Source: Pogonophryne albipinna
Lineage: Eukaryota > Chordata > Actinopteri > Perciformes > Artedidraconidae
NCBI GenBank assembly: GCA_028583405.1
Contig: JAPTMU010000116.1
Location: 533,882 to 597,881 of the forward strand
Length of the DNA: 64,000 nt
Reading direction: 5' to 3'
The position numbers and the translations under genes were made by a program. The stretch's first letter is position 1; every line of letters begins with the position of its first letter. Below the pieces are notes generated by a model, which saw only the letters and a list, made by a program, of their open reading frames with translations, made no database searches and was not told the DNA's origin. Positions 46,629 through 57,221 of this stretch are shown one piece after another.

Positions 46629-46832
46629 CTTTATTTTTTGCTTTCATATATAGCAATAGTATTGTAAACGAAACATTTAAAGTGTATCATGTGCTCTCAT
46701 TGTATGCTCTGTTTTTGACACAAAGATGCATTACATCTAAAAAAAAAAACAGAGCATACAATGAGAGCACATGATACATTTTAAATGTTTCGTTTACAAT
46801 ACTATTACTATATATGAAAGCAAAAAAAAATA
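46629..46832. repeat. Axis of the palindrome: ~85-bp stem hairpin
   Basis: Stem 46631-46716 pairs with about 46745-46832 (TTTGCTTTCATATATAG, GTATTGTAAACGAAACATTT, ATGTGCTCTCATTGTATGC and complements), with few mismatches and a loop around 46717-46744. The stem and loop are made of pieces of the MGNYF gene: TTGTAAACGA.ACATTTAAAGTG and GTATCATGTG.TCTCATTGTATG, joined across a ~70-bp gap at a shared AAAGTG. The loop's complement, TAGATGTAATGCATCTTTGTG, continues that gene. On the left the hairpin is joined to P4 by a deletion of about 1.2 kb. Confidence 0.85.
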
Positions 46833-46918
46833 AAACACATTTTCATTTTGTAATGGTTGTTTAATTGAAAACACAACATTCAACACATTTTCAGAAAAAC
46901 ACATTACATTTTACCAAG

Positions 46919-47692
46919 TTAGTGTCGTAGTGCATACAAGGTGATAGACTTAACGATTTGCACTGCTGCTTCTCTCCGCGTTTCATTTACAGTGATCGCT
47001 TTATCGTTCAATTCACACTGCCCAAGTAGATGTTTAGGAGTCTCTTGGAAGTATACAAATGCATTTTTTATATCAGATAAATGCATTAACATCACATGCA
47101 AATTCTCTATCCTTTCACCCGCAACGAATATAATCTGCTTTGCTTCTTCTTCGGTTTCACCATTGTTAGCTCTGAATGTAATCCTTTCTGGGGCTTCTTG
47201 TGCTTCTTGTGGTCTGTTGAATACCTGGCGTAGGATTTGTTTAGCTGTAGGGACAGGTACCATATAATTGTCTTCAAAAGCTTTGTCTATGTCGTCACAC
47301 GTTTTGGCGTATCCTTCGATGTAATGACAACCGATACTAGAATAGAGATCCTCCAACAGTCTTTTAATACATGTTCTGGCACTGTCGCCAATTTGAGCAA
47401 TTCCACAGTTTCGCGCATTTTCTCTCATTATATTGAAGCAAAGCTCTGCCATTGCTTTTGGTATTTGCTCAACACATTCGCAGCAGTCGGTTAGCGGTAG
47501 ATGATCTATAAGATTATTATGATCCGGTAATGGCTCTACAACACCATCAGCATCCCCTAGTTTAAATTTCTTCACTTTGTTCCTTTTTCTTTTCACCTTC
47601 CTTCTTTTTGTTTTTTTCGTTTTCCGTCCTTTTGGTCCTTTTCTTTTCATTCGCATTCTGCGTTTGCTTTTCATTTTTCTTCTCCTTTTCAT
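46919..47692 (-). CDS. Lys/Arg-rich N-terminus plus helical domain, 257 codons
   Basis: Begins MKRRRKMKSKRRMRMKRKG; the first ~45 residues are almost all Lys and Arg, like a nuclear/nucleolar signal or nucleic-acid-binding tail. A globular part follows from about residue 47 (KFKLGDADGVVEP), with DCCECVEQIPKAMAELCFNI, several Cys, and a C-terminus IVKSITLYALRH that faintly recalls VISLYAL of the MGNYF protein. Reading upstream in the same frame, six codons and one TGA separate it from the 102-codon MDLRKTK gene at 47711-48019, so the two may once have been a single ~366-aa protein. No counterpart exists in the left arm, where the region is deleted. Family unknown. Confidence 0.6.
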   Translation of the reverse strand: MKRRRKMKSKRRMRMKRKGPKGRKTKKTKRRKVKRKRNKVKKFKLGDADGVVEPLPDHNNLIDHLPLTDCCECVEQIPKAMAELCFNIMRENARNCGIAQIGDSARTCIKRLLEDLYSSIGCHYIEGYAKTCDDIDKAFEDNYMVPVPTAKQILRQVFNRPQEAQEAPERITFRANNGETEEEAKQIIFVAGERIENLHVMLMHLSDIKNAFVYFQETPKHLLGQCELNDKAITVNETRREAAVQIVKSITLYALRH

Positions 47693-47710
47693 TTTGCTTT
47701 TTCTTTTTCT

Positions 47711-48019
47711 TCATTTTTCTTTACTTTTTCTTTTCTTTTCTGCTAATTGTCGTTTGCGATCTTGGCGAGTGGTATGAGATATACTGTTTCTACAAAGGTT
47801 ATCTATAATACCATCTTTTAAAGAAAGATATTCTTCATATGTCATGTTATCATGGTCCTCTTTTGTCCTAAAGACCATACATGGATATGATATAGAGGAG
47901 AGCTCTTCTTCGGGAACATCCTCTCCCCTACTTTGTAACATCCAGTCATTAAGCCCATATCCGTTATCCTGGTGATAATAAGGGGAGGCTACACCAGACT
48001 TGGTTTTTCTCAGATCCAT
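47711..48019 (-). CDS. Second MDLRKTK gene, 102 codons, in frame with the downstream Lys/Arg-rich ORF
   Basis: Starts MDLRKTKSGVASPYYHQDNG behind promoter module P4 (48020-48100). The first seven codons and the leader match the 168-aa gene, but the rest does not, so the start and promoter seem to have been shared by duplication. The body has a YEEYLSLKDGIIDNLC segment and ends in a basic stretch, KRQLAEKKRKSKEK, at TGA 47711-47713. The next 257-codon frame continues in phase six codons later in an A/G-rich, Lys/Arg-coding tract. The TGA is therefore either a disabling mutation or, less likely, a readthrough site. No function is recognised. Confidence 0.6.
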   Translation of the reverse strand: MDLRKTKSGVASPYYHQDNGYGLNDWMLQSRGEDVPEEELSSISYPCMVFRTKEDHDNMTYEEYLSLKDGIIDNLCRNSISHTTRQDRKRQLAEKKRKSKEK

Positions 48020-48104
48020 GGCTAGTTTTCAACGGTCGTCTTAGTGGAGTCCTTAGTTTTATATGATCTGCTGAGTGGGGTGGGACTTATTGCATTGAGT
48101 GGGA
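48020..48104 (-). promoter_or_regulatory. Promoter module P4, right arm
   Basis: Mirror of 46541-46622: on the minus strand CACTCAATGCAATAAGTCCC, then CAGATCATATAAAACTAAGG, then CGACCGTTGAAAACTAGCC and ATGG. It drives the MDLRKTK-102 gene. Confidence 0.65.
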
Positions 48105-48109
48105 GGAGT

Positions 48110-49195
48110 CATCTGTAGAAAGTACTCTGTTTTATTAGATTTCGTAAAGCATCTGACTCTAAATGGCAGTTTGTGATTTTGAGGCTATTTCAGTGAAACA
48201 AGGCAGTTTTGAACATTTGACAGATTTATGTTTAATTCTCTGAGAAAGTTACTGAAAGATACACTTTTCTTTTTAAAAGCTGAAAAGTAGATAATGAAGT
48301 ACTCTGTTTTATTAGATTTCGTTAGGATTCTGACTCTTAATGGCAGTTTTGTGATTTTGAGACTTGAAAACAAGGCTGTTTTGAACATTTGACAGATTTA
48401 TGCTTAATTCTCTCAAATAGTTACTGAAAGATACACTTTTGTATTTAAAAAAAGCTGACCACTACCATGAAGTACCCTGAGTAGATTTCGTTAAGAATCT
48501 GACTCTTAATGGCAGTTTGTGATTTTGAGGCTATTTCAGTGAAGGCTGTTTTGAACATTTGACAGATTTATGTTTAATTCTCTGAGAAAGTTACTGAAAG
48601 ATACACTTTTCTTTTTAAAAGCTGAAAAGTAGATAATGAAGTACTCTGTTTTATTAGATTTCGTTAGGATTCTGACTCTTAATGGCAGTTTTGTGATTTT
48701 GAGACTTGAAAACAAGGCTGTTTTGAACATTTGACAGATTTATGCTTAATTCTCTCAAATAGTTACTGAAAGATACACTTTTGTATTTAAAAAAAGCTGA
48801 CCACTACCATGAAGTACCCTGAGTAGATTTCGTTAAGAATCTGACTCTTAATGGCAGTTTGTGATTTTGAGGCTATTTCAGTGAAGGCTGTTTTGAACAT
48901 TTGACAGATTTATGCTTAATTCTCTGAAAAATTTACCGAAAGATACACTTTTGTATTTAAAAGCTGACCACTACCATGAAGTACTCTGAGTAGATTTCGT
49001 TAAGAATCCGACTCTTAATGGCAGTTTGTAATTTTGAGGCTATGTCAGTGAAGGCTGTTTTGAACATTTGACAGATTTATGTTTAAATTCTCTGAGAAAG
49101 TTACTGAAAGATACACTTTTGTGTATAAAAGCTGAAAAGTAGATAATGAAGTACTTTGTGTCAGGAGATTTCGTCAAGCATCTGACTCTTAATGG
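48110..49195. repeat. ~175-bp satellite, right arm
   Basis: About six units, inverted relative to 45613-46520. A two-unit (~350-bp) block at about 48190-48540 is repeated at 48541-48890, so this array is longer than its mirror. Confidence 0.9.
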
Positions 49196-49558
49196 TCCTC
49201 TCTAGATTTGATTCAGGGTTTGTTTTAAATGATTTGTGCTTTGTGTGTACAGACACACAGAAAAACACTGAAAACACAAAAACTATACTAGTGTTTTCTG
49301 TGTGTCTGTGTTTCTGCGTTTCTGCGTTTCTGTGTTTCTGTGGGTGTATAATACGCACGTTTCATTACACATTTATCCTACATCTTCCCCGTTATCCTCC
49401 CCTTGTTATAATGAAGACAACAGTGCATGTGAAGGACTGTAATACACATGTATCAGACACACTCCCCTTGCTATAATGAAGACAACAGTTTTTAAATGTA
49501 AAAAAAACACTTTTTTTTTTTTTTTTTTTTTTCCTATTTACATTTTTTTTTTTTCACA
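49195..49558. repeat. Hairpin and poly-T tract, right arm
   Basis: Mirror of 45234-45612, with the hairpin at about 49245-49330 and a run of about 22 T at 49511-49532. Confidence 0.55.
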
Positions 49559-49658
49559 CACAAAAATCAATAGTTATACTGATTGTAACATCCTCAGGAC
49601 CGTCTCCAGCTTAGAATTCCCCATATTACTGGAAATATCATGGTGGAGTTTTTTCACT

Positions 49659-50039
49659 TCAGTCAAAAATATTCATGTGCATGCTGTTTTCGCCACAAAG
49701 ATACATTACATCTACAAACAGAGCATACAATGAGATCACATGATACACTTTTGATGTTTGTTCCATTTCTGCGGTAATGTTACAGAATGTTTTGGAAAAT
49801 GAAGATTCCAGGACCACTTTAAATGTCTCGTTTACAATCGTTTCCCAATGACCTGGAATAGTACTGCCAGAACGAACGATATCCAAAATGTCTTCCAGTT
49901 TACAAACTTCAGCCATTCTGTTTACACGGGGGTCACTACTCATTCTGTTTTCAATCGCCCCCATCACCACACTTATTAAAAGGGTATTGACTACATTATG
50001 ATCAATATATACAGAGCGTTTTGCAAAGTAGTTTCCCAT
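49659..50039 (-). pseudogene. MGNYF gene, right arm, frameshifted near the end
   Basis: Same start and sequence as the left-arm gene for about 124 codons. One extra T in the run at ATGAATATTTTTGAC (left arm: ATATTTTGAC) then shifts the frame, and it stops after HMNIFD. It loses about 30 C-terminal residues. The remaining product of 126 residues might still be made. The intact version is at 44769-45233. Confidence 0.8.
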
Positions 50040-50107
50040 TTTTTATTTTACTTTAAAGAAAAAAGTCAATGTATCGAACAAAATCCCTGGCTTCAGTCAA
50101 CTGCTGG

Positions 50108-50614
50108 TTAATAGTCTTCTTCTTCTCCATCCAACTCGGCATGGATCTTTTCAAGTCTCTCCTTGAGGCGTCTGCAATTTTTGAGATTGTGAAGAAAAGC
50201 CTCCGAAGCGCCTTGGATCCTCCAATCATCCGTGAAAATGTCTTTATCAGTAAGAGTCTGGTCGATCTCAGTAATGAAGTCGGTGAGCCAGAGTCTTTTC
50301 ATTAACGCGTTGTAATTGTTTCTGAAGTAAAAATCGGACATGTCATTCAGAAAATCGTGTTGCCCCTGGCCGGGGTGACTGACTCGGCACCCGTTGCAGA
50401 TTTCTTCTCTGTACCGATGTATCACCCTCTCTACAATATCAACCAACACCGATTTCACTGTGTCCACAAACAGAGACGTCTTGGCCCAAGGAGCAAAATC
50501 AGCAGCAGTAGTATTGCAGGATTCGGGTGTCCAAAATGGTGGTGATGATGGTAGTCCAGGAGTCTGTTCCTGGCAGCAACTCGCGGGGGGAGTCTTGGTT
50601 TTTCTCAGATCCAT
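50108..50614 (-). CDS. MDLRKTK-168 protein with a Cys/His motif, right arm
   Basis: 168 codons, same translation as 44194-44700, including CNGCRVSHPGQGQH and the ELDGEEEDY end. The stop lies 68 nt before the MGNYF start at 50039. The full identity of the two arm copies, while other genes have decayed, points to recent duplication, gene conversion or constraint. Confidence 0.8.
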   Translation of the reverse strand: MDLRKTKTPPASCCQEQTPGLPSSPPFWTPESCNTTAADFAPWAKTSLFVDTVKSVLVDIVERVIHRYREEICNGCRVSHPGQGQHDFLNDMSDFYFRNNYNALMKRLWLTDFITEIDQTLTDKDIFTDDWRIQGASEAFLHNLKNCRRLKERLEKIHAELDGEEEDY

Positions 50615-50700
50615 GGCTAGTTTACAACGGTCGTCTTAGTGGGGTCCTTCGTTTTAGATGATTTGCTGAGTGTAGGGTGGGACTTATTGCGTTGAATGGG
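50615..50700 (-). promoter_or_regulatory. Promoter module P3, right arm
   Basis: Mirror of 44111-44193, upstream of the 168-codon gene: AATAAGTCCCACCCTACACT, then CAAATCATCTAAAACGAAGG and ACTAAGACGACCG. Confidence 0.65.
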
Positions 50701-51489
50701 GAGGAGTCATCTGGAGAAATAAAAGTTTTTAGAAAAGTTCTTTAAGTGTTGTAGTTTTTTCATCTATCATTTCCAACCAAGCAGCAATAGGTCAAATTTA
50801 AGAATAAGTAATAGTTTGTCAAGATTTTGCAGAACAAGTCAAAAGTATAGTTTGTCAGAAAATATGGAAAAGTCATTGTGTACAAAATAGTATGTTGAAA
50901 ATCAAAAAGAAAGAAACTCTATTCATTACAAATTAATGAATATTTTACCCAGTTCTAAAGTTTTGCACCCCTTAAAGAAAACCCCATTCCTACCAAGTAC
51001 TTCATATTATACCCTTTGTTAAGTGTTGCGTACATCAAGGTGTATCTTAAAGTATCTTGGTAGCAGAAAATAACTAAAATATGTAAGGTTATCAGTAAAG
51101 AAAAAAAAACCTTGTTTAACTGAACAAGTGTTTTTACAGCAATAAAAAAACCCTGCCATTAAAAATAAAACCAAATTCCTTACAAAAGTACTTCATAATC
51201 TACCATTTGTTAAGTGTTGCATACGCCAAAGTGTGTCTAAAAGTATCTTAGTAACACAATAAAAGAGAAAAAGTGTCGATGTTAACAAAAACTGGATTGT
51301 TCCACTGAAATAATATATAAATAATTTCAAAAAAGTGCGTTTAAAAGAAAATGTATTCAGATAAAGTATTCTGTTAGAATATTAAGTCCAAGATGGTTAC
51401 ATTTTTACCCCTTAAACCATTTGTATTATATTTTTGTTTTCCTAATAAAGACAGAGTCACCTGAATTAATTTAGTCTCCATACCTTTTT
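50701..51489. other. AT-rich spacer in the right arm
   Basis: Mirror of 43435-44100, with the same internal near-duplication and the same MAKRRL-like relic at about 50730-50770. No gene is supported. Confidence 0.55.
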
Positions 51490-51639
51490 TTATTTTTTAC
51501 ATTTTGTAACAATCTTTAAACATTTGTAGAGACCAAACACTGTGGTTAAAATGAGTGTCTTTATGACGTCTCTCACACCGTTGGTATTTTTCACAAGATT
51601 AACTTTTAAACACAACATCTTGATACAGAGATAACACAT
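51490..51639 (-). CDS. Small cationic hydrophobic protein, 49 codons, right arm
   Basis: Starts at ATG 51639 (MCYLCIKMLCLKVNLVKNTN) and ends VTKCKK then TAA. One hydrophobic stretch, TLILTTVFGLY, is flanked by basic and Cys residues. It lies downstream of module P2. It is the original form of the extended frame at 43168-43434. Only one or two residues differ between arms before the A-tract. The gene is short and its function unknown. Confidence 0.45.
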   Translation of the reverse strand: MCYLCIKMLCLKVNLVKNTNGVRDVIKTLILTTVFGLYKCLKIVTKCKK

Positions 51640-51689
51640 TTTCCTAAGACCTTTTACATAGGTAGAAAAAAAAATGCTTTTCTTTGAGG

Positions 51690-51745
51690 GGGTCTTTAGT
51701 TTTAAATGATCTGGTGAGGAGGGTGTAACTTGTTATGTTGAGTTG
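51690..51745 (-). promoter_or_regulatory. Promoter module P2, right arm
   Basis: Mirror of 43063-43120: AAGTTACACCCTCCTCACCA then GATCATTTAAAACT, overlapping the last codons of the MAKRRL gene. Confidence 0.6.
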
Positions 51746-52539
51746 GAGGCTGAGTCCTCTGCAAAAGTGAGAGTCTTTTTCACCAGTATAATGTCCATCG
51801 ATGTCTGACTCTGTTTAAAAAGTTCTTTAAGCTTTGTAGCTTTTCCATCAATCATTTTCAGCCAAGCAGTCAGAGGCACCCGTAAGGATGTCTGAAAAAC
51901 CCCGCATGTAGAGTTGAAATACTCCAAAACAAAATCATCAGAGGGGTCCTTCCCCAGCGTCACCACACGGCTTGCACGGTAATACCATCGCCCCGATGGT
52001 CCGCTTTTAGTTTCCCAGACGGTGCTTGTCAGAACTCTTCTCACTTCTGGCGGCGGGGGGATATCTCCTTCTTCTTCTTCCTTCACATTGAGGGGCAGCG
52101 GTGAAAACTCTTCTTTGATCTCGCATGCTGTTTGCGTTTCTTTGCTTTTCGTTGCAAATATCTTGTACACCGCTGGTTCCACTATGGTTTCTTGATGCAC
52201 TACTTCTTCCGATACAATGGTTGCGTGGAGATCTCTGGAAGACACCAGAGTTAACACAGCCCAATCTGTTGAGGTCAGTGTCGCTTTAACACTACGGGGT
52301 CCATACATTTCTCCATTCTTCAGATTGTAGAAATGCAGTTCATTCGCCATATAGTTGAATACATAACCCCAAACATCGCCATTTTTCAGAGTCCATTCTT
52401 CATGAAGTTCCTCGGCTGGAGGCGTCTGAACCCGGGCCAGATACTGCATTCGTTTCTTGACTGGCGCTCCGGACGGATGGCGGTAAGTTGTCACAGGCGT
52501 CTCGCTGATTAAACCCATATCTAGGCGTCTCTTGGCCAT
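51733..52539 (-). CDS. MAKRRL protein, 268 codons, intact right-arm copy
   Basis: Begins MAKRRLDMGLISETPVTTYR after an A-tract leader. Two segments have the same feel: GDVWGYVFNYMANELHFYNL then KATLTSTDWAVLTL (about 53-99), and SGRWYYRASRVVTLGKDPSD then TSLRVPLTAWLKMI (about 180-240). Beta-rich stretches followed by a (K/V)-x-L-T-x-x-x-W helix start recall the PC4/p15 single-stranded-DNA-binding fold, but that is only a pattern impression. A linker with IKEEFSPLPLNVKEEEEGDI contains an IKEE-type sumoylation-like site. The N-terminus is basic. A nucleic-acid-binding regulatory role is inference. This is the first gene in the arm, upstream of the small ORF and the 168-codon gene. Confidence 0.75.
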   Translation of the reverse strand: MAKRRLDMGLISETPVTTYRHPSGAPVKKRMQYLARVQTPPAEELHEEWTLKNGDVWGYVFNYMANELHFYNLKNGEMYGPRSVKATLTSTDWAVLTLVSSRDLHATIVSEEVVHQETIVEPAVYKIFATKSKETQTACEIKEEFSPLPLNVKEEEEGDIPPPPEVRRVLTSTVWETKSGPSGRWYYRASRVVTLGKDPSDDFVLEYFNSTCGVFQTSLRVPLTAWLKMIDGKATKLKELFKQSQTSMDIILVKKTLTFAEDSASNST

Positions 52540-52680
52540 TTTTTTTTTTTTGAAAAGGTGACTTGGTGAGCGTAAATGACTGGCTTGTTATTTAGTTTGA
52601 GCGTATTTCTTTTTTCATCTATTTCCACCCCCTTACTTTTAAATGATCTGGTGAGGAGGGCGGGACTTGTTATGTTGAGT
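52540..52680 (-). promoter_or_regulatory. Promoter module P1 and leader, right arm
   Basis: Mirror of 32323-32461: AACAAGTCCCGCCCTCCTCA then CCAGATCATTTAAAAGT, then a leader ending in an A-tract immediately before ATGGCC. Confidence 0.6.
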
Positions 52681-52805
52681 GGGAGGCGGAGCCCCCCTGT
52701 AAAAGTGAGAGTCTTTTTCACCAGTCAAACCTTTTTTTTGTTGCATACAGGAAATTCTTGTGGTGTATAGTAATTATAAAAAAGACAAAAAGATCATGTT
52801 TTTTT
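52681..52805 (-). pseudogene. 3' end relic of a MAKRRL-type gene, right arm
   Basis: GACTGGTGAAAAAGACTCTCACTTTTACAGG followed by module P1 mirrors how the intact gene's end (LVKKTLTFAEDSASNST) runs into module P2. This shows that a MAKRRL-type gene once stood upstream; its 5' part is at 52814-53063. Confidence 0.65.
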
Positions 52806-52813
52806 TAATTGTT

Positions 52814-53063
52814 TTATTTGTTTCCCTCTTTACGTATTTTGAAAAGTACACAACCGAAAATCTGCCACTTCCTCACAGAGCCCCTCCTCCAGCACACATG
52901 AACGCGCTCCACAACCAAAAAGAGGGCACGAGATAAGTTTATGCAAAGACCTCTGGCTGTAGGCGTCTGACTCCCACCCAGCTGAGGCATTCGTTTCTTG
53001 ACTGGCGCTCCGGACGGATGGCGGTAAGTTGTCACAGGCGTCTCTTGGCCAATTTTCTTTTTT
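52814..53063 (-). pseudogene. 5' part of a truncated MAKRRL-type gene, right arm
   Basis: Minus strand: GCCAAGAGACGCC, then ACAACTTACCGCCATCCGTC, giving TTYRHPSGAPVKKRM as in the intact gene. Similarity then fades after CAGACGCCTACAGCC. The same truncated copy is in the left arm (31600-31800), so it predates the inversion. Confidence 0.7.
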
Positions 53064-53224
53064 GCAAGGTGACTTGGTAAGTGGAAATTACTGTCTTTTT
53101 AATTAGTTTAGAGCTTATTCCTATTTTCACCTAATTCCCTCCCCCCTATCTGCTAGCCTCATAGCCCAAAAGGAAGGGGGTGGAGAAAGGGGGGAGAGGC
53201 CTGGGCGGGGAGGGGGTTAGACAG

Positions 53225-53745
53225 TCTCACGCATAACTTCAAAGAGACACCTAGATTAACATCAAAGGCTTATAACACACCACATCAAAGGGCAAAACAT
53301 CAAAGGCTAATTAGATTATACAACCCTGAGGGGACCAGACAGCGTAACTTCAAAGAGACTGCATTAATCAACACATCAAAGAAATAGACAACAAAGGCAC
53401 TACACAGGGGGGCTTTTCACACCTACCTTAATCAACACATCAAATAATTAGACAACAAAGGCACTACACAGGGGGGCTTTTCACACCTACCTGTTATCTC
53501 ACATCAAAGGCTTAGACTACAAGGGGGGACAGGGGCCAGACAACATAACTTCAAAGAGACTGCCTTAATCAACACATCAAAGGCTTAGACTACAAGGGGG
53601 GACAGGGGCCAGACAACATAACTTCAAAGAGACTGCCTTAATCAACACATCAAAGAATTAGACAACAAAGGCACTACACAGGGGGGCTTTTCACACCTAC
53701 CTGTTATCTCACATCAAAGGGTCTCGAACAATGGGAGGCGGTACT
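53225..53745. repeat. Right arm tandem array rich in CATCAAAG boxes
   Basis: Mirror of 30961-31460: repeated CATCAAAG (complement of CTTTGATG) and CTTCAAAGAGAC boxes with GGGGGGCTTTTCACACCTACC. Both arms have nearly the same unit order. Confidence 0.8.
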
Positions 53746-53828
53746 TAGCTCATTTGCATAATTGGGGGCATGTCACCTGTCACTTTTTATGCATACTAAT
53801 GAGACAAAAGCGGTATGGTTAATACTAC

Positions 53829-54593
53829 TGATGAGGACCTTTGCTGAGGAGGTTGAGGAGCTGCTGAGGAACAACAAGATGGTGATGAGGTTGAGATGTA
53901 TGAAGGACTACAAAACCTTTTAGATGGAAAAAGCCTGATGTTCACTAAAGTGCTTAGTGATCCCCTCCTCAATCACACCACAAAGGGGATGATAGCACCA
54001 GAGATTGCCCCAGGAGTAACAAGAATATTTGTTGCGCCGCCACGTGAAGCCATGCTTAGAGAAATGATCAGATGCTTGTGGTGGAGTCTGATCGTTCTTC
54101 GTCTGACCCTTCCCCTGAAAGTGGAGAGGACACAGAGGATCCCATCCCGTAGCTGCGCTACATTCCTCTGCACTATCCTATCCAATGTTTGCTCAAACAT
54201 CTGTGGCATCAACATCCCTCCAGTTTGCCACCGAACGTCCCCCATGCAGGTGTGTCATGTCGACAATACTGCTGATGATCTCAGGGGTAAAGAATAAATC
54301 AAACAAGGATTCCACGTCATGAATTCTTATTTATGCCACTCATGGCATAACGCGTGGGCCCTGAAACCAAACCTCTGGCAGCAGGAATGTAGCGCGGCGT
54401 TTCCTCGTGAGAGGGAAACCAGATTTGAAAATGTTTTGATGTCCACCCACTGCCACGATCCTCCGGATAGGATAGTGCAGAGGAATGTAGCGCAGCTACG
54501 GGATGGGATCCTCTGTGTCCTCTCCACTTTCAGGGGAAGGGTCGGACGAAGATCAGACTCCACTACAAACTCCACATCAGATTCTCATTCTCA
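53829..54593. other. Right-arm-specific insertion with an internal ~97-bp inverted repeat
   Basis: The left arm has about 95 bp of different sequence at this place (30771-30866). Here 765 bp are present. 54083-54183 and 54465-54561 are inverted copies (GATCCCATCCCGTAGCTGCG, TAGTGCAGAGGAATGTAGCG). Open frames of 133 and 102 codons cross it but look like chance. A short acidic frame, ESDRSSSDPSPESGEDTEDP, lies in one repeat. The origin is not recognised. Confidence 0.6.
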
Positions 54594-55603
<1,010 letters not shown>

Positions 55604-56380
55604 GGTTATAATGGGAGTGGATGGGACATTTTTGTCCACGAGTGGCTAATGTGTGAGTTTTTTGTTTAATCTGATTCTGTGCAAAAACTAATAATCCACC
55701 AAAATAAATGTTGTTGCTAATCTTTGACATATCCAAGACTGTGATAAAAAAAAGCCGACCCCCCCCCAACATTTATTATATGGAAAATAACTGCCTTTTT
55801 GTGCATGTTTTTCATAGAAAACGCAAATTCATGTTTTCAAACTGGCAGTTCAAGGGTTAAAATCCTGAACATAAGTTAACATTTGGTATTTTTGATCAGG
55901 ACTGAAGTTGATTGAAAGATTTAACCCCAAAAAGTTAAAAAAAATATTAATCTGTTGTCATTATAGAGGAGTTTTTGGAAGTGGACATTTTTGTCCCGAA
56001 TGACTAATGTGTGACTTTTTTGTTCAATCTGATTTTGTGCAAAAACTAATAATGCAAAAAAATCTATTTTGCTGCTAATCTTTGACATATCCAAGACTGT
56101 TATAAAAAAAAAGAGCCAGTCCCCAGATATGTATTTTTTGGAAAATAACCCATTTTCTCTGTTTTCATCATGAAAAAAAACAGCGGTTTCATGTATTCAA
56201 AATGGCATTTAAAGGGTTAAAATCCTGAAAATGATTACATTTTTGCTATTTTCTATTAGGGCGGAAGTTGCTTTAAAGATTGAACCCAAATAAGTTGTGA
56301 AAAAAACCTTTTAATATAATGTTTTTATCAAAGTCTTTTGTAGTGGACATTTTTGTCTCGAATGACTAATTTGCGTAGTC
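55604..56380. repeat. Right terminal ~365-bp tandem units of the palindrome
   Basis: Inverted copy of 24600-25345, two units, with uninterrupted junction sequence ATGGGAGTGGATGGGACATT. Homology to the left arm ends at GCGTAGTC (56373-56380). Confidence 0.85.
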
Positions 56381-56518
56381 GATTTGTTACACAGTGAATT
56401 AAAGACCGATTTGAAAAATTGAAATTGGAATTCCAAAATAGATCGAGAAAATAGCCTTGTTACAAAAAATCAGGCCATTTGCACTAACACAACCAAAGTT
56501 ATTGCAAAAAGTGAAAAA

Positions 56519-56605
56519 TGTTGTTATTTTCTTATCACTATCTCTGTAAAGCGACTTTGAGCACCTGTAAAAGCGCTAACAAAATAAATCTATTATTATA
56601 ATATT
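56519..56605 (+). mobile_element. 3' tail of the truncated LINE, continuing 24060-24577
   Basis: TTGTTATTTTCTTATCACTA then TCTCTGTAAAGCGACTTTGA, then GAGCACCTGTAAAAGCGCTAAC and an ATTATTATA end match the tail of the longer LINE (minus strand at about 25360-25440). It is on the plus strand, like the body fragment at 24060-24577, and has no body of its own. Confidence 0.75.
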
Positions 56606-57221
56606 AGAAGCACTAGACAGTGACACTGTTGGTTAAAGCACCATACATTGAGTTGTTGGGGCTTATGGGGGCAAACAAGAAGCTGTTACCCAAAACTACC
56701 TTTTTATCATCTGATAAGATTAATATGGCGAAGGTCAGGGTAAAGCAGTTTTTATTTTTCATTTGTTATTTGTTTCAGTCTTAGTGGCCTGACAAATGTC
56801 TAAACACAGCAGCAGTAAGATACATTCTTTTCAACAATCATTCACAGACTGTTTCTCACAGCGCCTGACAGTTAGCCTCATTGTCTAAGTAGCAGAACTA
56901 CTATCCAAAAACGTTTGAAAATGATTGCAACATAGAAAGCAATGGAAAACCATCTTTTGATTATCAAGTCTTGCAGTTATTGTTCATTAAATTGAACTGG
57001 TTGTCTTTTATCAATAATTCAGTTTCCCAGTTAACATTTGTAAAAAAACAAATCCCAGTGTTATTCCTGTAAAAAATGAACACTCATTATGACAACATTA
57101 AAACCAAAACAAAAAAAACTGAAAATGTTGATATTAGTTATGATAGAAATAAGACTGATATTATAAAAAGTTAATAGAATTTAATATTATTTTTAAAGAA
57201 CTTAAAGAGCTGCCATACATA
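56606..57221. other. Unique flank right of the palindrome
   Basis: AT-rich, with no gene or recognisable repeat. Confidence 0.4.

Noticed and set aside
53896..54297. 133-codon frame in the right-arm insertion
   Set aside because: It crosses one side of an inverted repeat, has no counterpart in the left arm and no recognisable motif.
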